A DNA stretch of 15,637 bases. Origin: Desulfuromonadaceae bacterium (GTDB lineage: Bacteria; Desulfobacterota; Desulfuromonadia; Desulfuromonadales; Geopsychrobacteraceae). Of the stretch, positions 15,117-15,637 are shown one piece after another; position 1 is the first letter of the stretch; every line of letters begins with the position of its first letter. The stretch is from positions 301 through 15,937 of the forward strand of contig JADGED010000034.1 in the NCBI GenBank assembly GCA_016744555.1. The letters are read 5' to 3'. Position numbers and translations under genes: made by a program. Under the pieces are notes generated by a model. The model was given only the letters and a program-made list of their open reading frames with translations. It did no database searches and was not told the origin of the DNA.

Positions 15117-15637
15117 ATGCGTGTTGAGATAAGTTACAAGTTCGTTGTAGGCTTCTTGTTTGTGGTCGCTTCGGTAGTGTTTCTAAATCAGTTGGTACCG
15201 CAAATGGAAATCCCTGAATGGACACACCAGTATATTTCTATTTTCGGCGCCCTATTGGTCGGCTTAATTTTTGGCTGGATTTTTTCCAAAGCGTTTACGA
15301 CCAATTTTAAGATATTAACCCAAGGGGCGGAACGCCTTAGTGATGGCGACCTAAGTCGTAACGTGCGTTTGCGCAAGGGGCTATTTGCCGATGAGACCGA
15401 AGACCTTGGTAACTCGTTAAACTTGGTGGTTGCAAGTTTACGTAATCTGGTCGGACAAATTCGTACTAGCTCAGTTAATGTTAATGAGCTGTCGATGACT
15501 CAGGCAACTACTGCCGAAGAGATGACCGCAACTATTAATGAAATTGCCCACAATACGGAAAAAACCCGGACCACAAGCAACCAGGCGGTGTCGCAATCAA
15601 GAAAAAAAAAAAAAAATATAGATGCGCTGAGCAACTC
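15117..15637 (+). CDS. Methyl-accepting chemotaxis protein, N-terminal part (3' partial)
   Basis: A chemoreceptor cut by the window end; 173 codons are visible with no stop. TM1 is at about 9-29 and TM2 at about 39-60, with only about ten periplasmic residues between them, so there is no ligand-binding domain outside the cell. A HAMP domain follows (about 60-115), including RLSDGDLS (73-80). The start of the cytoplasmic helical bundle shows the receptor pattern TTAEEMTATINEIAHNT (131-147). The signalling tip and CheA/CheW-binding hairpin lie outside the window. TAAGGAG (15104-15110) is 6 nt before the ATG, an excellent ribosome site. Residues 162-166 read R-K-K-K-K, encoded by a 15-A run, where receptors normally have small and acidic residues; this may be a sequence error. 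The cheR gene upstream supports a chemosensory operon. Confidence 0.88.
   Translation, partial: MRVEISYKFVVGFLFVVASVVFLNQLVPQMEIPEWTHQYISIFGALLVGLIFGWIFSKAFTTNFKILTQGAERLSDGDLSRNVRLRKGLFADETEDLGNSLNLVVASLRNLVGQIRTSSVNVNELSMTQATTAEEMTATINEIAHNTEKTRTTSNQAVSQSRKKKKNIDALSN
15602..15616 (+). repeat. 15-nt poly-A homopolymer inside the chemoreceptor gene
   Basis: Fifteen consecutive A residues encode four lysines plus parts of the flanking codons. The reading frame downstream (ending in I-D-A-L-S-N) remains a sensible receptor helix, so the frame seems right as written. Either the run is real and potentially slippage-prone, or the bases are a low-quality call near a sequence end. Confidence 0.8.

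Overview
The window is AT-rich bacterial DNA with every gene on the + strand. It contains no tRNA, rRNA, CRISPR array, transposase or phage gene that I can see. Stacked Cache/PAS histidine kinases, HDOD and HD-GYP proteins, an ATP-type PEP carboxykinase and a CheR/chemoreceptor pair suggest a motile, signal-rich Gram-negative bacterium. Desulfuromonadales-like Desulfobacterota would fit, but this rests on gene style only and is a low-confidence placement.

Region 1 (1-11136) is a seven-gene signalling block. In order it holds: the C-terminal part of a membrane histidine kinase (cut by the window edge); an HDOD protein; a soluble PAS histidine kinase; a Cache-domain membrane histidine kinase with a near-identical kinase core; a REC-coiled-coil-PAS response regulator; a REC-HD-GYP response regulator; and a large Cache-HAMP-PAS-PAS hybrid kinase with a C-terminal receiver. 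Genes 3, 4 and 5 are joined by two ATGA stop/start overlaps, and most other gaps are under 72 nt, so the block looks like one operon. No DNA-binding output domain is visible. The recognisable outputs are HD-GYP (cyclic-di-GMP breakdown, though its active-site loop is atypical) and HDOD. I infer that several input signals converge on second-messenger or protein-interaction outputs rather than directly on transcription.

Region 2 (11137-12976) is a 259-nt regulatory gap followed by pckA, the ATP-dependent PEP carboxykinase of gluconeogenesis, closed by a strong intrinsic terminator. The gap holds two candidate promoters, a tandem pair of dyad-bearing repeats lying over one of the -10 boxes, and a hairpin followed by a U-run in the leader. 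pckA has the codon choice of a highly expressed gene (no AGA/AGG arginine codons).

Region 3 (13037-15637) starts with a good sigma-70-type promoter. It continues with thiL (thiamine-monophosphate kinase), a cheR methyltransferase gene that overlaps the end of thiL and probably starts at a TTG, and the 5' part of a chemoreceptor gene that runs off the window. The chemoreceptor has almost no periplasmic sensor and is preceded by a flagellar sigma-28-like promoter candidate. CheR would methylate chemoreceptors such as this one. A 15-A homopolymer sits inside the receptor coding region near the window end and should be checked as a possible sequence error.
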